The notes under the pieces are model-generated. The model was given only the letters and a program-made list of their open reading frames with translations. It was not told the DNA's origin and ran no database searches. Both the position numbers and the translations under genes were made by a program. Source: Viscum album (Eukaryota; Streptophyta; Magnoliopsida; Santalales; Viscaceae). From it: DNA of 64,000 nucleotides. Of the stretch, positions 50,111-62,350 are shown in pieces. Each line of letters opens with the position of its first letter. Position 1 is the stretch's first letter. The stretch spans positions 50,080,605 to 50,144,604 of the forward strand of contig OY728160.1 of NCBI GenBank assembly GCA_963277665.1, given 5' to 3'.

Positions 50111-50754
50111 ATAGAATAAGAAATATCCCATACACTTTGGCTATAGGATCTATCATGTATTCCATGTTATGTACCAGGCCTGATGTTGCCTATGCAATGA
50201 TAATGGTAGGAAGATATCAAGAAGATCCAAGAGAACAACATTGGACTTCTATTAAGACTATCCTTAAGTATTTGAGAAGGAGTAAGGATATGTTCCTGGT
50301 GTATGGAGGAGACAAGGATATTTTCATCAGAGGGTATGATGATTTTGTTTTTCAGAAAAATCAGAATGATCTGAAGTCACACTCTGGATATGTTTTCTGT
50401 CTCAATAGAGGAGCTGTGAGTTGGAAGAGTTCAAAGAAACTAGTTTTCGCCGATTCTACAGTGGAGTCTGAATATATAGTGGCTTCTGATGCATCCAAGG
50501 AAGCCATCTAGATTTGGAACTTTTTCCAACATCTTGATGTGGTTCCTAGAAGTAATGATCATATCACATTTTATTGTGATAATACTGCAGTGGTGGCTCT
50601 TGCAAAAGAACCATGGTCACGTCAACAGACAAAGCACATACTCTGGAAGTATCACATCTTTAGGGATTTATCTCAAAGGGGTGAAGTTGCAGTGAGTAGA
50701 GTGTACACAGAGGAGAACGTGGTAGACCCCATGACTAAAGGCCTATTTCAGTAG
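50111..50754 (+). pseudogene. Element F RNase H, one stop inside
   Basis: It continues in the RT frame. SIMYSMLCTRPDVAYA (50149-50196) and HWTSIKTILKYLRRSKD precede the RNase H core. The core shows the Glu of VESEYIVASDASKEA (50463-50508), a TAG stop at 50509-50511, then FYCDNTAVVALAKEP (50569-50613) and QTKHILWKYHIFRD. The end is TEENVVDPMTKGLFQ and stop 50752-50754. The overlapping open frame 50489-50695 is a shadow. Confidence 0.85.
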
Positions 50755-50812
50755 AAGCATGAATATCATGGGAGAGAGAGTGAGTTAAATTTTTTTAGCA
50801 GTTGGCTCTAGT
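50755..50812 (+). other. Element F 3' untranslated spacer
   Basis: This short non-coding segment lies between the RNase H stop and the polypurine tract. It includes a GGGAGAGAGAG run at about 50770 that may be a secondary purine tract. Confidence 0.5.
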
Positions 50813-50823
50813 AAAAGTGGGAG
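50813..50823 (+). other. Polypurine tract of element F
   Basis: AAAAGTGGGAG sits two bases before the LTR start TGTTGGAG. The form is typical of plant copia elements. Confidence 0.8.
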
Positions 50824-50825
50824 TT

Positions 50826-52718
50826 TGTTGGAGTTTGTGTCCTAGAACCAAATATTTTTTACTTTATCCATTATTAATACCATATCACATCTTGATTGTT
50901 CTTATGCGTGAAAATTCATGTGATAATTTCCTAAGGATAGTTGTTGCATTAAAGGGTCATAGCGGATCCCTGCTATGATGAGAACTCGGAAGTGTAATAA
51001 CATTATTCTTGAATATATGTTCTATAGTTGGATGATATTATTTAAGGGACAGAAATAATACAATCCATTAGGGGTGAGGACTCATAAAACTTTGAGTCAC
51101 CATCTTATGGTGTGCTCCCTTAGTAATATCCAAGATGATATTATGAGAACAAGACCCGCTAGTAGGAAATCCAAATTTTATAGTGTAGTTGGATGTTCCT
51201 GTCTGTCGACATGTGTATTTGTCCTTAGACTTTAATAATATTATTAATGTGTATTACAACACGTGCACTAAGATGTATTGACAAAAACTGTGATGAAACA
51301 TTGTTTACAGTGAGGTAGGATATGTTGGGTGCATCATGAGTAATAATGCATTAATAGATATTGAAATAAAGGATTTTTCCCTTTTGTTCCATAATGTAAG
51401 TAGATATCTCAGGCCCTTTGATGAAATTTATATAGTCTAAATAAATCCACGGCCATGGTGAGGAATGGGAAAGTTCAATTCTGGAAAGCCAAATAAATAA
51501 TACTCGAGAGCAAGGGTTGATGGCACTAGCCTGCAACCTGCTTGATTTGAGATATTGAGACAAAGGGATTACATTGCAGCATTAACTTCTTTCTCTATGG
51601 GTACCTTGCCATGTTGCAAGACGCTAGCCTTGGACTTTAGGTAGGCTCCACCTAATGTCACTAAGAAATAGGTTTAAATGGTCACACACTAAGTGTGTCC
51701 AAGTATCTCAGTTAAATATTAATTTAACAAGTTGAATAAAGATTATTCTCGATTTTGGTTTAATAATTATTCAAGGATGCTTGATTGCATTTATTTAGAC
51801 ACTAGTTATTTGAGAGAATATATTGTTGGAAAAATAATATATTTACTAGTGTGTAATGCAGTGATATTTATTTGAGAAATAAATATCTATTATTCAAGGT
51901 CTAATAAATGTGGTGGAGGAAATAAAGAGAATGGAAAAAAGTACACATTGTGTATATTAATATACACGTCATGTATTTTTTTGAGAATTTGTGAGAAATA
52001 ATATTATGTAATTATTAAATAATATGTGATGCAATTAGTTGGGCACATGTCAAGTTATAATAATAGTCAACTGTTATTATTATACGTGGAGTCTTACAGA
52101 GAATTAAATGAAATGAATAAATTCTTTTGGGTATTTAATTCATTTTATTATTCTGTGTAATTAAAATCTTAATTATAAAATTCTCATTAGCCTATAAATT
52201 TTATGGGGTTCTGAACAAAGGATATAGAGAAAGCTCTCAAGACAAGAGAGAATTATTTTCTTCCAAGAATTATCTCAATATAAAATAGAGAGATCCTCCT
52301 CCACCGGATCAAGGTAATCAAAGGCGGACATCGCAAGCGAAGGCTCTTCCGCTCTAGCACCCAGAGATCCCTCCAGTGACATCTAGAGATACGTGGAGCA
52401 TGTGTGGATCACCTCTAAAGTAATCCTACACTTGGATTCTATGACACAACTATGGATCACATCAAATCGTGACTAGAAACATCAACAGAAAGAGAATTTC
52501 ATCAAGGTAATTCTTGTCTTTTAAATAAATTAATAATAACTGACTTTTGATAATCCTATCTATGGTTTCAGGACTTCCCTATTTTCTTCTTTTCTTAGTT
52601 CTATTTCGAAGATTTGGAGTTTTATTATCGTGATGTATCTCGGATTAAACGTTGTCAATGGATAAAATTAAAGTTGTGTACACCCACCAATGTGCTTCCA
52701 CTGCGCCTAGAACCTACA
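50826..52718 (+). repeat. Element F 3' LTR (1893 bp)
   Basis: It starts TGTTGGAGTTTG after the purine tract and ends CCTACA, followed by ATTAG. It contains TATATTAATATACACGTCA near 51951, related to the near-palindromes in the leader. CACCGGATCAAGG and AGATCC blocks near 52300 match 44305 in the 5' LTR. Confidence 0.9.
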
Positions 52719-52723
52719 ATTAG

Positions 52724-53206
52724 AACCTACAAAACATTTTTCTCCAAGTGTCTTTCTCCTCGGACAGATCAATCCTCAAATGATCAACTGAATTATCCTG
52801 ATGAAACTCACCAACCAAAACCACACACAGATGATAACCAACAAAAATATTTTGGAATTAAAGAAAAAATATCATAATACATGTATTAAATGATTCTTTT
52901 AAAATTAATTTAAAAAAAATTATTTCTTAATTTCCTCCATTACCACCTTAAATTAAAACCCTATAGAAAATAAGTATGATTCATATACCTCTCATATTTC
53001 TCTACCCTAAAATTAACATTATCTCATAGAGTGTTTAGTAAGCTTAAGTTCCTTGAATGGGATCACAGGGGATTTTAATTTCTTGTGTCCCAGTCAATCT
53101 TCTTTGTTAGATCGCACACTGATGTCTACTAACATTCATTCCCAATTGTTCTCATTTAATCCCCACAGTTTCATAACTCCAAAATCCATCCTAAAAATCA
53201 TACATA
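52724..53206 (-). other. Element B leader
   Basis: It lies between the element F duplication and the element B primer-binding site, and should be the 5' untranslated part of B. No domain was recognised. The plus-strand open frame 52614-52877 crosses the LTR edge of F and is not a gene. Confidence 0.5.
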
Positions 53207-53218
53207 TATTTTATACAA
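53207..53218 (-). other. Decayed primer-binding site of element B
   Basis: The minus strand reads TTGTATAAAATA directly after the LTR end GATAACA. Position and partial match suggest an initiator-Met-type site, heavily mutated. Confidence 0.4.
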
Positions 53219-55895
53219 TGTTATCATGACCCTCCCCTGTCAAAACCCCTATTAGTTCTTCTATAAAGATTAGAGTGTCCCTCAAGGCCTTCCTATAATA
53301 GTCACTAGGTTGGCAAGTTGCATCAATGGTATAAATCATTTAAATGGTAGGCATTAACCTAACATATCCTAGTAACATATTAAGAAATCCACAGATGAAT
53401 TACATAATATAAAATAAAAATGAATTTCCACTATAAACCATAATGCCTGATATGTTATAAAATTACAAGTCTCTAATGTGAAATACCAAAACTAAACTTC
53501 TAGGAAGCAACTCAAACCACAGCTCTTTATTATGGGATAGTATGGCCCATCTCAATATCCAAACCCTCCATGGAAACTTATAAGATATATTTGTATATAG
53601 GGGTGATAATACATGCATATTTATTAGGATCCTCCTCAATTACTCTTATAAATTTGTGGGATAATCATACTAATGCTTCAGTGAATATACAGCATAACCA
53701 AAAAGAACCTACTAGGTCAACTATAACCCAACCTAACCAAGGATATATTACCCAATATCACATACAAGTATAGTAACATAATATCAAAAAAAAAATATAA
53801 AAAAATAGTACCATGCACCACTTCCCTACTGGTTTGTATCTCTCACTTCCTGATGCCAAATGTCCTGGCACTGTTATTCCTTCAATAACTATGTTCCAGC
53901 ACACCATACCAATCTCATCACATCTGATGTGGGTCGGAACAAAGTCTTACCTACCCCAACCAGAGTAAGGTACAAAGACCTCATTTTAACCAGTATCAAC
54001 TATAAAATAATCATAACCACAAAAATATATTACATATCCACATCTTCCCAACACATCAAACTTTATCACATATCCAACTCAGAAAAGTATCATGAACATG
54101 ATGGACATCAAATTTATGCTCTCCTCCTACCATTCATGACCCACACCAAGTATCATCACCCCTATCAATGTAACTAGCCTACTATGATCCATTAAATTTC
54201 ATACCAAACTTTTTAGGGAGAGAATAGAAAAGGTAATAGTCAGTCATCTATTCGCTCTCCAACCTAGATATTGTGGAAAACACCTGAAACCCAAAATGTT
54301 TGGGTGATAGTAATGTTATTCAACTCATGTGGGTTGTGTTAATAAATCAAAAAAAAGTATATTATAACTACACAAAATTACATACTACTATTTTTTCACC
54401 CAAAAAACACTCTCACTTACCATAAACATCACTACACCTTCAAAACCATTCAAAAACAACTTCTTCTGCCTCTACCTCATCAACCAGAAAACTTTACCAC
54501 ACAAACATCCATAATAAAGTCCAAAATTTCCCATTAAGAGACATGTTTTAACCAATTATAGATTTTCCATCTTACCAACTTTATGAAATTCATTATTTCA
54601 TTCATTTACATTTTTAATGACTACCCCTTGATCATCACCCATTACTAGATTCATCCTTAAAAAAATATTCCATTGAAATTGGGAAACTACAATACTAGTC
54701 CCTATAACACACAACAACCATTACATCATCCTCAATACAAATCTTAACAACCACCACCATAAAATCATACCCCTCTCACAAAACTAGTCACACCATATTC
54801 CCACAAAAACAATTGTATTTCCCTTTTCCAATCATGGAATATGTTGTAGAGCCTATTGAAAAAACCATAACAACCACCCAAACTTGCCATAAAAAATATC
54901 CAACCAAGGCTACACAATTACAAAATCATTATAAGAAAAAGCAATAGTACTCAATATTATATTCCCACACTAAACACAGCATCAATTTACCTTTTTACAT
55001 AAAACATTAGTGGCCAACACACACACATCATTACCAAATTATATATTTTTTAAAGAACCATTTAATTGCAATATTTAAGTGATTAACCTTTTATAAAATG
55101 TGATTACAACAACAAAATCAAAAAAAAATAGGATGTTAAAAACATCATCACACAAATACTAATAGCATTAGAAAAAATCAAATTTCATATAAGAAATACC
55201 ATGGAAAAACATATAATTACATAAGAATCACCCAATTCCCTTCAATTTACTTCATTCCAATTCATTATATTTTTTAAGAGAATTCGTACTATAAAAATAA
55301 CGAAATCAATAGCATGCTAGTTTCACATTAAACATATAATAAAATAGATATTTCTTAAATCTTATACCTTAGTTGATGCATCCATAATAACTTTTCAAGA
55401 ATCAAGGGAAATTGAAATTATTGTAAGGTTAAACCCACACAAGGGAAAAATTGATCATCTTGGAGAATAGAAAACCCCCTTAAAACCACAACCCAACATC
55501 CCACAAATCAGGATAATACCAATATCGCAACATACCAAGACTGGAAAATGGGGAGATAACTAAGAAAAATATAATGGGTAACTCACTTCGGATCACAAAA
55601 AACTGATCTATTGAATTCGAGAGCAAACTCCTATCAATGGGTGTTCAAGGGTATCTTTAGTCACACCTTTGTTTACCCAAGGTCTAAATAATTAAAGGGA
55701 AAATAAAATAATGAAATTAAAATTCTAAATTTATATCATCATTAAAAACTTTTTCATCCATGTGTGATAAATCATGGTTACTTCATAAGGGGGATAATTC
55801 CACCAAACCTCTGGAAATCATTCTTTGAATCACTCATATCACTCCCCTCATAAAATCATTAAACATTAAAAATATGATACAAATTAAGAAGGGTT
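53219..55895 (-). repeat. Element B 5' LTR, truncated
   Basis: It matches 10121 to about 12745 of the 3' LTR in order. Matching blocks include CATGCATATTTATTAGGATC (53613), AACTCACTTCGGATCAC (55580), and the AAATCATGGTTACTTC then AATTCCACCAAACCTC block (55770-55810). Similarity fades at about 55895, so the first roughly 730 bp of this LTR are missing. Open frames on the plus strand here (53570-53773, 53860-54177) are antisense noise. Confidence 0.7.
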
Positions 55896-56185
55896 GTGTA
55901 AAACCCTGACCCAAATCACAAGGTTTAAGACAAACTTTCACAAGACCACATGCATGCCTCCCTATATGCAATTGGCAACCAACTAATAGTTAGGGTCTAA
56001 AGTGATGCGAGGAGTTTGTACCCTCAGTATTAATATCCATCATTGGAAGATAAAACATAAACATAATTTAAGTAGTAATGTATCATACTATAACATGAAA
56101 AATATTGTATTATATGCAATTTCATGTCATACAATGATAATCAAACAGACCCCCTATGTGGAAATTCAACAAGTATAATAGTACA
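55896..56185. other. Unassigned junction segment
   Basis: 290 bp lie between the truncated LTR of B and element C. TGTAAAACCCTGACCC at about 55911 resembles a minus-strand LTR end, so this may be a relic of a further element. GTACA at 56181-56185 is the left flank of C. Confidence 0.35.
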
Positions 56186-59100
56186 TGTAACAACCCTGAC
56201 CCTAATAGCCCAGAGTTGGTGGTCATTTTTATTATAATGGAATAGATACAAGATATTACATCATGAAGGATATATCATTTTAGAATTATTGAATATCTAG
56301 AAACATGCATGTTTTCCTTATTACATTGGTAAATAAATATAGAACATACCAAAGGAAAATAAAACTACTTCCATGACACTTATTCAAATATTTCATCTTC
56401 ATAATCAAGGTAAGGAAAAAATTAAAGGGTTCATATGTAATGATTAGTAAGGGTCGAAAAAATAAATAATAAGTGAAGAAAATTAAATAAGTAATAATCA
56501 TAATAGCAAGGTAAATAACTAAAAAACACATACCATCAATAAATTGATAATGTAAATGCATCAACAAATTTTTTTCATAGTGAAAATCTCAAGGAAATTA
56601 AAAACTGAAAACTGAATAAAGATAATGCTTAATCATTAGACATCATTTATTTTTAACATAAACCATTATGTTGTTAAGAAGTTTTAAGTATGTCGGTAAA
56701 AACCCATTTGATTTTTCTTATAAACAAACACAAAGGTTTTATCACCAATTGTTCTGTCTCATGAGACATATTGATACATCAAGGGGCTATCTATAATTGG
56801 GTATCCCCCATCACTATAATTCCAAATCATTCTTCATACATAGATTAAAATAAATAAAAAAATTCAAATAAAACACCATATATAAAAATGGAATATTTCT
56901 AAAACCATAATGATATCCATGATAAAAAATATGTATATTTAATGAAATATTTAATAGATTGTGATCATAAATAAAAGGGAATTATGCATACACCACACAT
57001 AAGGAATAAGTGGTGACTAAGGAATAACCAAAGGAAATATCATATTGGTTTCCATGAAAGAATATATTTAAATCATAATTGTTCATTCAAAAGGGAAAAT
57101 AGTCATAGATCATGATGAATGATTTCCATCTGAAGTGAAAACATGTAAAAAGTGTTTTTAAGAAACTTTTGAAAAGAGCCTCTTTAGTGCGGTTTAATGG
57201 AAAATATTAAAGAGTATTTAAAACCAAAAAAATTTATTAATTGTTTGCATAAAAAATAAATGAATTAATATAGTTTTTATTAAAAAAATTGATTTTAGAA
57301 AAATATTGGTGGTTGAAATGGATTATGGAGCTACTTGAAAATGGGTATGAAATTAGAACGTTTCCTTAAATCGGGCTTGCTTATCCGGAGGAATTGAGAC
57401 GGGAACCTTTTTAAAACATGTATTTCTTTATAAAAGAAATTATAATTGAGCTAGGTAAATATGTATGGAACATACACATAGAATTTAGGAGTAGTAAATA
57501 AGAATAATTAACAATTACATTAGTGAAAAGAGAGAGAAAGAGTGTCTAGAATGAAAAAATGGATGTTCAGGGAGAATCCCTTACCTTATGACCGAAAGTG
57601 TTCTGAACATGCACTTAATGTCCTTGATAATGAAATTAAATTTATTAGTAATTTCATTCAAAACCTTTTAAACATTTATTTTATTTATCATAATTTTATT
57701 AAATTCATTTATGGCCTTTTTGATGTGTTTTAAAATTCAATTTTGTCATTCAAGAGTGTTGTTTACTTGGTTTTTTTTTGATTGGTTTACTTATATACAT
57801 GTATATAAGATCATGCAAAAGTGGAAATAATTATCAAAAATTGAAATTATATGTTATTAATAGAATTTCAGAATATTAAATGGTTTTATATATCATTTTT
57901 TCTAATATGAAGATGATTTCATTAGATAAAATGCTAACCATGAAATTTAGTTTAATTTGGTGAATTTTCAATTATCACAAACTAGTTTTACTTTATTATT
58001 TAATATTATGTATATATGCTGGTTATATAATAATAGATAAGTTATAATATAAATTTTAAATTTTTTTTAATCATTATAATGGTTTTAGGACTAGTCATGA
58101 AGGTGGTAATGGAAAATGAAAAGGCATCATCCATGATGGCGGTAAATCGACACATCATGGACAATATTTTCATTTTTAGAATAAATGGGAGAGGAGAAGG
58201 GGTTTTATGTTGGATTTTCCATTAACATAATAACATTCTATTATATATAAGATACTGTATTAATCATGAATGTTTGGATATTGGTGGTTATGGAAGGATA
58301 AGGAAAGAATGTAAAGGAAAAGAAAATGAAAGGGAATGATTAAGGGTTTTACCTCATGAATTCTTATCCTTAAGAACCTCTTTAAGGGACTTGGGTTTGT
58401 AATTTTATTGAGACCAAATTCTCTTGAACATGGAAATGAAATTTTGGATCATGATTTAGCAGAAATTGGGAAATATTAATGTCTTAAGTGGTGTAAGGAG
58501 AAGAGGTGGTGAGCGGTGGTATTTATAGTGGAGAATAGGGTTGTTTTTTGATTATTATATTCATTATTTTATTACATTTTCTCGAAACTATCAATAGTGA
58601 TGAATTTTATGACTAAATATAGTAACTAGTGTATGTGTGTTTGAACTAATGGTTCTTACATCATACATATGTAATACATGACTCAATAATTCATGTATTT
58701 AGCCAATACTTTAAATTTTCGTATTTTACTATTCACTAAAAATTCAACTATTTTAGAAAAATATCAAAAAATAACCCTAATATTTTTTGGATGTTTAGAA
58801 TTAAAAAATTAACTCCATTTTATAAAATTAATTTTCTGAAAATGATAAATTTATTTTTTAATTAAAATCAATATTTATTTCTAAAATATTGATTTTAAAA
58901 TTATAACTGGTCTTATGACACTTTGAAGATTTAATTAAGGTATAATAAAATTATCTTCTAATCATAACATGGAAAAAATATTAATTTATGAATCTATTTT
59001 ATGAAAATGAAATTTCTTTTAAATCATTATATTAATTATAAAATTGTAAACAAACATTTGTGTTTCACAAAAATTCCAACAATTAATTTATCATTTTTAA

Positions 59101-59346
59101 AACATTTATTTACTTAAACTTTGATATAATTATAACATATTTCTATTTATAAGATGCAATAATTTTATTTATACATTCATATGTGAGGTTGCTATTCAAA
59201 TGGTCACATTAGTATTCTAACATTCATGTTAATATTTAATAGTATATCATTGTTCATTTATGCTCAGTTTCATGTTAAATATAATATATAGAATGAATTG
59301 AATTTATTTAAGAAGGTACATACTGTAAAATATTAGGTTTTTTATA
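56186..59346 (-). repeat. Element C 3' LTR (~3.16 kb)
   Basis: The LTR start is at 59346, where the minus strand reads TATAAAAAACCTAATATTTT, an aligned variant of TGTAACACCCCAAGATTTC. The end at 56186 is TGTAACAACCCTGACCC on the plus strand. It shares the CTCATGAGAC string (56758) and the AAGGTAAGGGATTC block (about 57580-57593, minus) with family-1 LTRs. Plus- and minus-strand open frames inside it (56286-56567, 57542-57733) are not genes. Confidence 0.8.
58521..58527 (-). promoter_or_regulatory. TATA box of element C LTR
   Basis: The minus strand reads TATAAAT within CACTATAAATACC, in the same relative place as the TATA boxes of the two sister LTRs. Confidence 0.5.
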
Positions 59347-59348
59347 TT

Positions 59349-59360
59349 CTTCACCCATTT
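59349..59360 (-). other. Decayed polypurine tract of element C
   Basis: The minus strand reads AAATGGGTGAAG just before the LTR. It follows an AAATTTCAAGGTTGAAATT string equivalent to the one at 968-994. Confidence 0.55.
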
Positions 59361-59392
59361 GGGAATTTCAACCTTGAAATTTTTCATGACTA

Positions 59393-60910
59393 TTACCTTC
59401 TAAACATATGAGGGTGGTTTTTCTTCATAACATCCCCAGGTTCCCACATTGCTTCTTCATTTTTATGGTTTCTCCAAAAAAAAATTTACCAGTTGGGTCG
59501 TCTGATTTCGTGATACTTTCTATATTGTGTCTAGAAAATCGATAGGATATTCACAGTTAGACAAATTAGGTTATGATTATATTTATTAATATCAGAGTAC
59601 ATGTGTTGGGTCTAGCATGTACTTCTTTAACAGTGATATGTGGAACACATCATGAAAATTTAGAGAGACTTGGTGTCATTGATAATAATTATGTTACAGG
59701 TCCAATTATTTCAAAATATTCAAATGGTCCGATATACCTGGGGCTCAGTTTCCCCTTCTTATCAAACCATATAACACCCTTCCATGGAGATACATTCAAA
59801 AATATATGATCTCCCACTTGAAATTCTAAATCCATTATATAGATGTCAGCATATCTTTTTTTCCTACTTTGAGCCACATTGATATGATCCTAAATAGTAT
59901 TTACCTTTGTTGTTGTCTCATCAATAAGTTTTGGGCCTATAATTTTCTTCTCACCAACTTCATCCCAAAAATTAGGAGTATGACATCTCGTGTCATATAA
60001 TGCATCATATAATACCATTTGAATACTAGAATAGAAACTATTATTGTAGGAAAAATATACCAAATGTAAATAATGATCTCATATACCCTGAAAGTCAAGT
60101 GAGCATTATCTCAACATGTATTCTAATGTTTTAATAATAAATTTATATTATCCATTGGTTTAAGGGTGATAAGAAGTACTCAAATGAAGCTATATATCTA
60201 GATCCTTATGAAGAATCTTCTAGAATTTTGATGTAAAACGGGGATCTCGATCAGACACAATTGATAGCGGTGCCCCATGAATCGTTAAAACTAAATTAAT
60301 ATAGATTCTTTATAGGCTATCAGAAATTAAATCTTCTCTTATATCAAGAAAATGTGATGATTTTGTAATAAAATAAATAATAATACATATTTCATCATTC
60401 CCTATAGGTTTCCTTATTAGTAATATAAAAAATTCCATCATATTGTCATCCCACTTTCACATAAGAATAGGTAGAGGTTACATGACTCCTCTATGATGTT
60501 TTGTCTCAACCTTCACTTATTGAAAAACTAAACACCCTGGTACATAGTCATCAATTTCTTTCTTCATATTATCCCAAAAAAATGTTCCATTAAATCATTA
60601 TACATATTGGTACTACCATGGTGTATAGTGCAATTTGAGATATGGGAAACATCTAATAGGTCCCTTTTAGCTACAATAATTATGGGACACATAACCTCTT
60701 TCCAAATTTTAGAACTCCATCCTCATACATGAAGTTTTTCAATCTTACATCCTTAAAGGCATTAATTTTCTTTTGAAAATTATCATCATTGGATTGAGAG
60801 ATTTTTATCGTCTCTAAGTTATATGGTTTCTTTATAATTTGAAAAAGGAGGGACGTTTTTTCTTCCATAACAATTCCCTTATCCATATTTACTACATCTA
60901 TGAACATAAG
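59393..60910 (-). pseudogene. Element C integrase and chromodomain, broken
   Basis: The N-terminal linker reads KNFMYEDGVLKFGKRLCVP (to 60680). The core has YHP and NG near 60170 where the conserved His-Pro-Gln-Thr-Asp-Gly lies, then YNNSFYSSIQM and TPNFWDEVGEKK (about 59930-60060). The C-terminal domain is open from 59877: AQSRKKRYAD, LEFQVGDHIFLNVSPWKG, GKLSPRYIGPFE. The chromodomain end is EEAMWEPGDVMKKNHPHMF, with stop 59393-59395. Stops interrupt the core. This is the clearest chromodomain tail of the window. Confidence 0.8.
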
Positions 60911-61400
60911 ATCTCTCTCAATCCTCTTTTGGGTTAAAATTCCATGATCTTTCCTATTTAATGTATTTGCTACCTTATTTTCTTTTCCTGGGTGGTAGTT
61001 TATTGATCAATCATAATCATTGAGTAACTTGATACATCTACTTCGACTCGTATTGGGTTATTTATATTTAAATATGTATTTCAAACTCTTGTGATCCATC
61101 TATATCTCACATATTTCACTATATAAATAGAGTCTTCAAATATTTAGATAAAATATTACGGGTACTAACTCAAGATCATGAGTTTGATAATTTTATTCAT
61201 GTGTCTTTAACTTACTTGATGAATATTTAATAAATTTATCATTTTTCATAAGTACACAGCCCATTCTATTCTTCGATGTATCACTGTTTATCAAAAATCA
61301 ATCATCTCATAATATTAGAGTGAAAATTGGAGCATTGATTAATATTCTCTTCAATTCTTCAAAACACTCTACACATTATTTTATCCATAAAAAATTAACC
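60911..61400 (-). pseudogene. Element C RNase H, broken
   Basis: The minus-strand reading keeps NYQTHDLELVPVIFYL, DHKSLKYIFKYK and YHPGKENKVANT (60970-61010) in the family order, with a few stops between. It lies between RT and integrase. Confidence 0.7.
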
Positions 61401-62350
61401 CCTTCGCATGTGATCTTGGTTAATGGGTTGTCTAATCAGATAAACTTCTGAATAAAACATTAATAATAACATGCTAAACCAATTATACTATGTACCTCAG
61501 TTATGATCGTTAGTGTAGTCCATTATTGGATTGCCTTTGTATTTGTAGGAACAACTGAGATTATATCCTTATAGATGATATGGAGAAGAAAAAAAACTAT
61601 TTGAAGCCAAAATTCACACTATCTACACTTCTTATATAACTCTTTTCTTCTAAGAGTTTTCAAAATAATCTGAAAGTGGTTCTCATAGTCCTCATAGTTT
61701 TTAGATTACACCAAGATATCAACAATAAATACCATAACAAAATTATTAATATATTCTTTAAATACTCTATTCATTAGATCAATGAAAATAGAAGGTTAAT
61801 TAGTGAATCCAAATGAAATTACTATAAACTCATAATGTCCATACCTGGTTCAAAAGATTGTCTTTAGAGTATCTTCCTTTTTTACATACAATTGATGATA
61901 TCTAGAATGAATTTCAATATTCAAAAAATATTGAGCTATATAGAGTTGATCGAATAAATAATCAATATAAGTAATAGGGTACTTGTTATTTATTGTAATA
62001 GAATTAATTTCTCTATAGTCAATACATAGCCTCAAGGATCCATATTTCTTCTTCACAAAGAGAACAGGGGATCCCCATGGAGAAACACTGTAGAGAATAA
62101 ATACCTTATTACTCAAATCCTCTAGTTGTTTATTAAAATATACTAATTCGATAGTTTCCATTCTATAAAGAGTATTTGATATTGGTCTTACATCAGGGAT
62201 TAGATCAATGGTAATTTCAACTTCATGCTCTAGGGGGTGCCAAGGTAATTCTTCCGGAAATACATCAATGTATTCATGTACAATTAGTACATCCTCAATT
62301 CAAAGATTAATTTCCCCATCCCTATATGTTTTTTCTCTTCCCCCACCCCT
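61401..62350 (-). pseudogene. Element C reverse transcriptase, catalytic Asp lost
   Basis: The linker DVFPEELPWHPLEHEVEITI precedes ATG 62161. The open part reads SVSPWGSPVLFVKKKYGSLR, CIDYREINSITINNKYP, then NIEIHSRYHQ at about 61885-61915, where the first catalytic Asp has become Glu. After a stop come RYGHYEFIVISFGFTN, FIDLMNRVF, and VFIVDILV at about 61690-61715, in which the first of the two Asp is Val. CEFW of the connection follows. Two of three catalytic Asp are changed, so it is inactive. Confidence 0.8.

Larger units (their letters stand above)
42788..52718 (+). mobile_element. Element F: full-length Ty1/copia retrotransposon
   Basis: LTRs lie at 42788-44719 and 50826-52718, both starting TGTTGGAGTT and ending CCTACA. 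A perfect 5-bp target-site duplication ATTAG flanks it at 42783-42787 and 52719-52723. A primer-binding site, a 2.2-kb leader, gag, protease, integrase, RT, RNase H and polypurine tract follow in copia order (integrase before RT). The LTRs differ at many positions. The coding region has many stops and at least one frameshift, so the element is old and dead. It sits in element B, 41 bp from element A. Confidence 0.93.
10121..55895 (-). mobile_element. Element B: Ty3/gypsy chromovirus, split by insertions
   Basis: This minus-strand LTR retrotransposon has its 3' LTR at 10121-13479, gag-pol at 13558-17858, leader pieces at 42742-42782 and 52724-53206, a primer-binding site at 53207-53218, and a truncated 5' LTR at 53219-55895. 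The two LTRs match over about 2.6 kb. Two examples are the ACTCAGTAGAATCCTCCTC region near 10525 against the TTATTAGGATCCTCCTC region near 53622, and the AATTCCACCAAACCTC block at 12691 against 55796. Domain order is gag, RT, RNase H, integrase, chromodomain. Elements A and F interrupt it 41 bp apart. The coding region is full of stops and frameshifts. Confidence 0.8.

Noticed and set aside
50489..50695. 68-codon open frame overlapping copia RNase H
   Set aside because: It is an alternative frame of the real RNase H reading, which carries the conserved motifs.
59573..59809. 78-codon plus-strand open frame
   Set aside because: It is antisense to the integrase C-terminal domain of element C.
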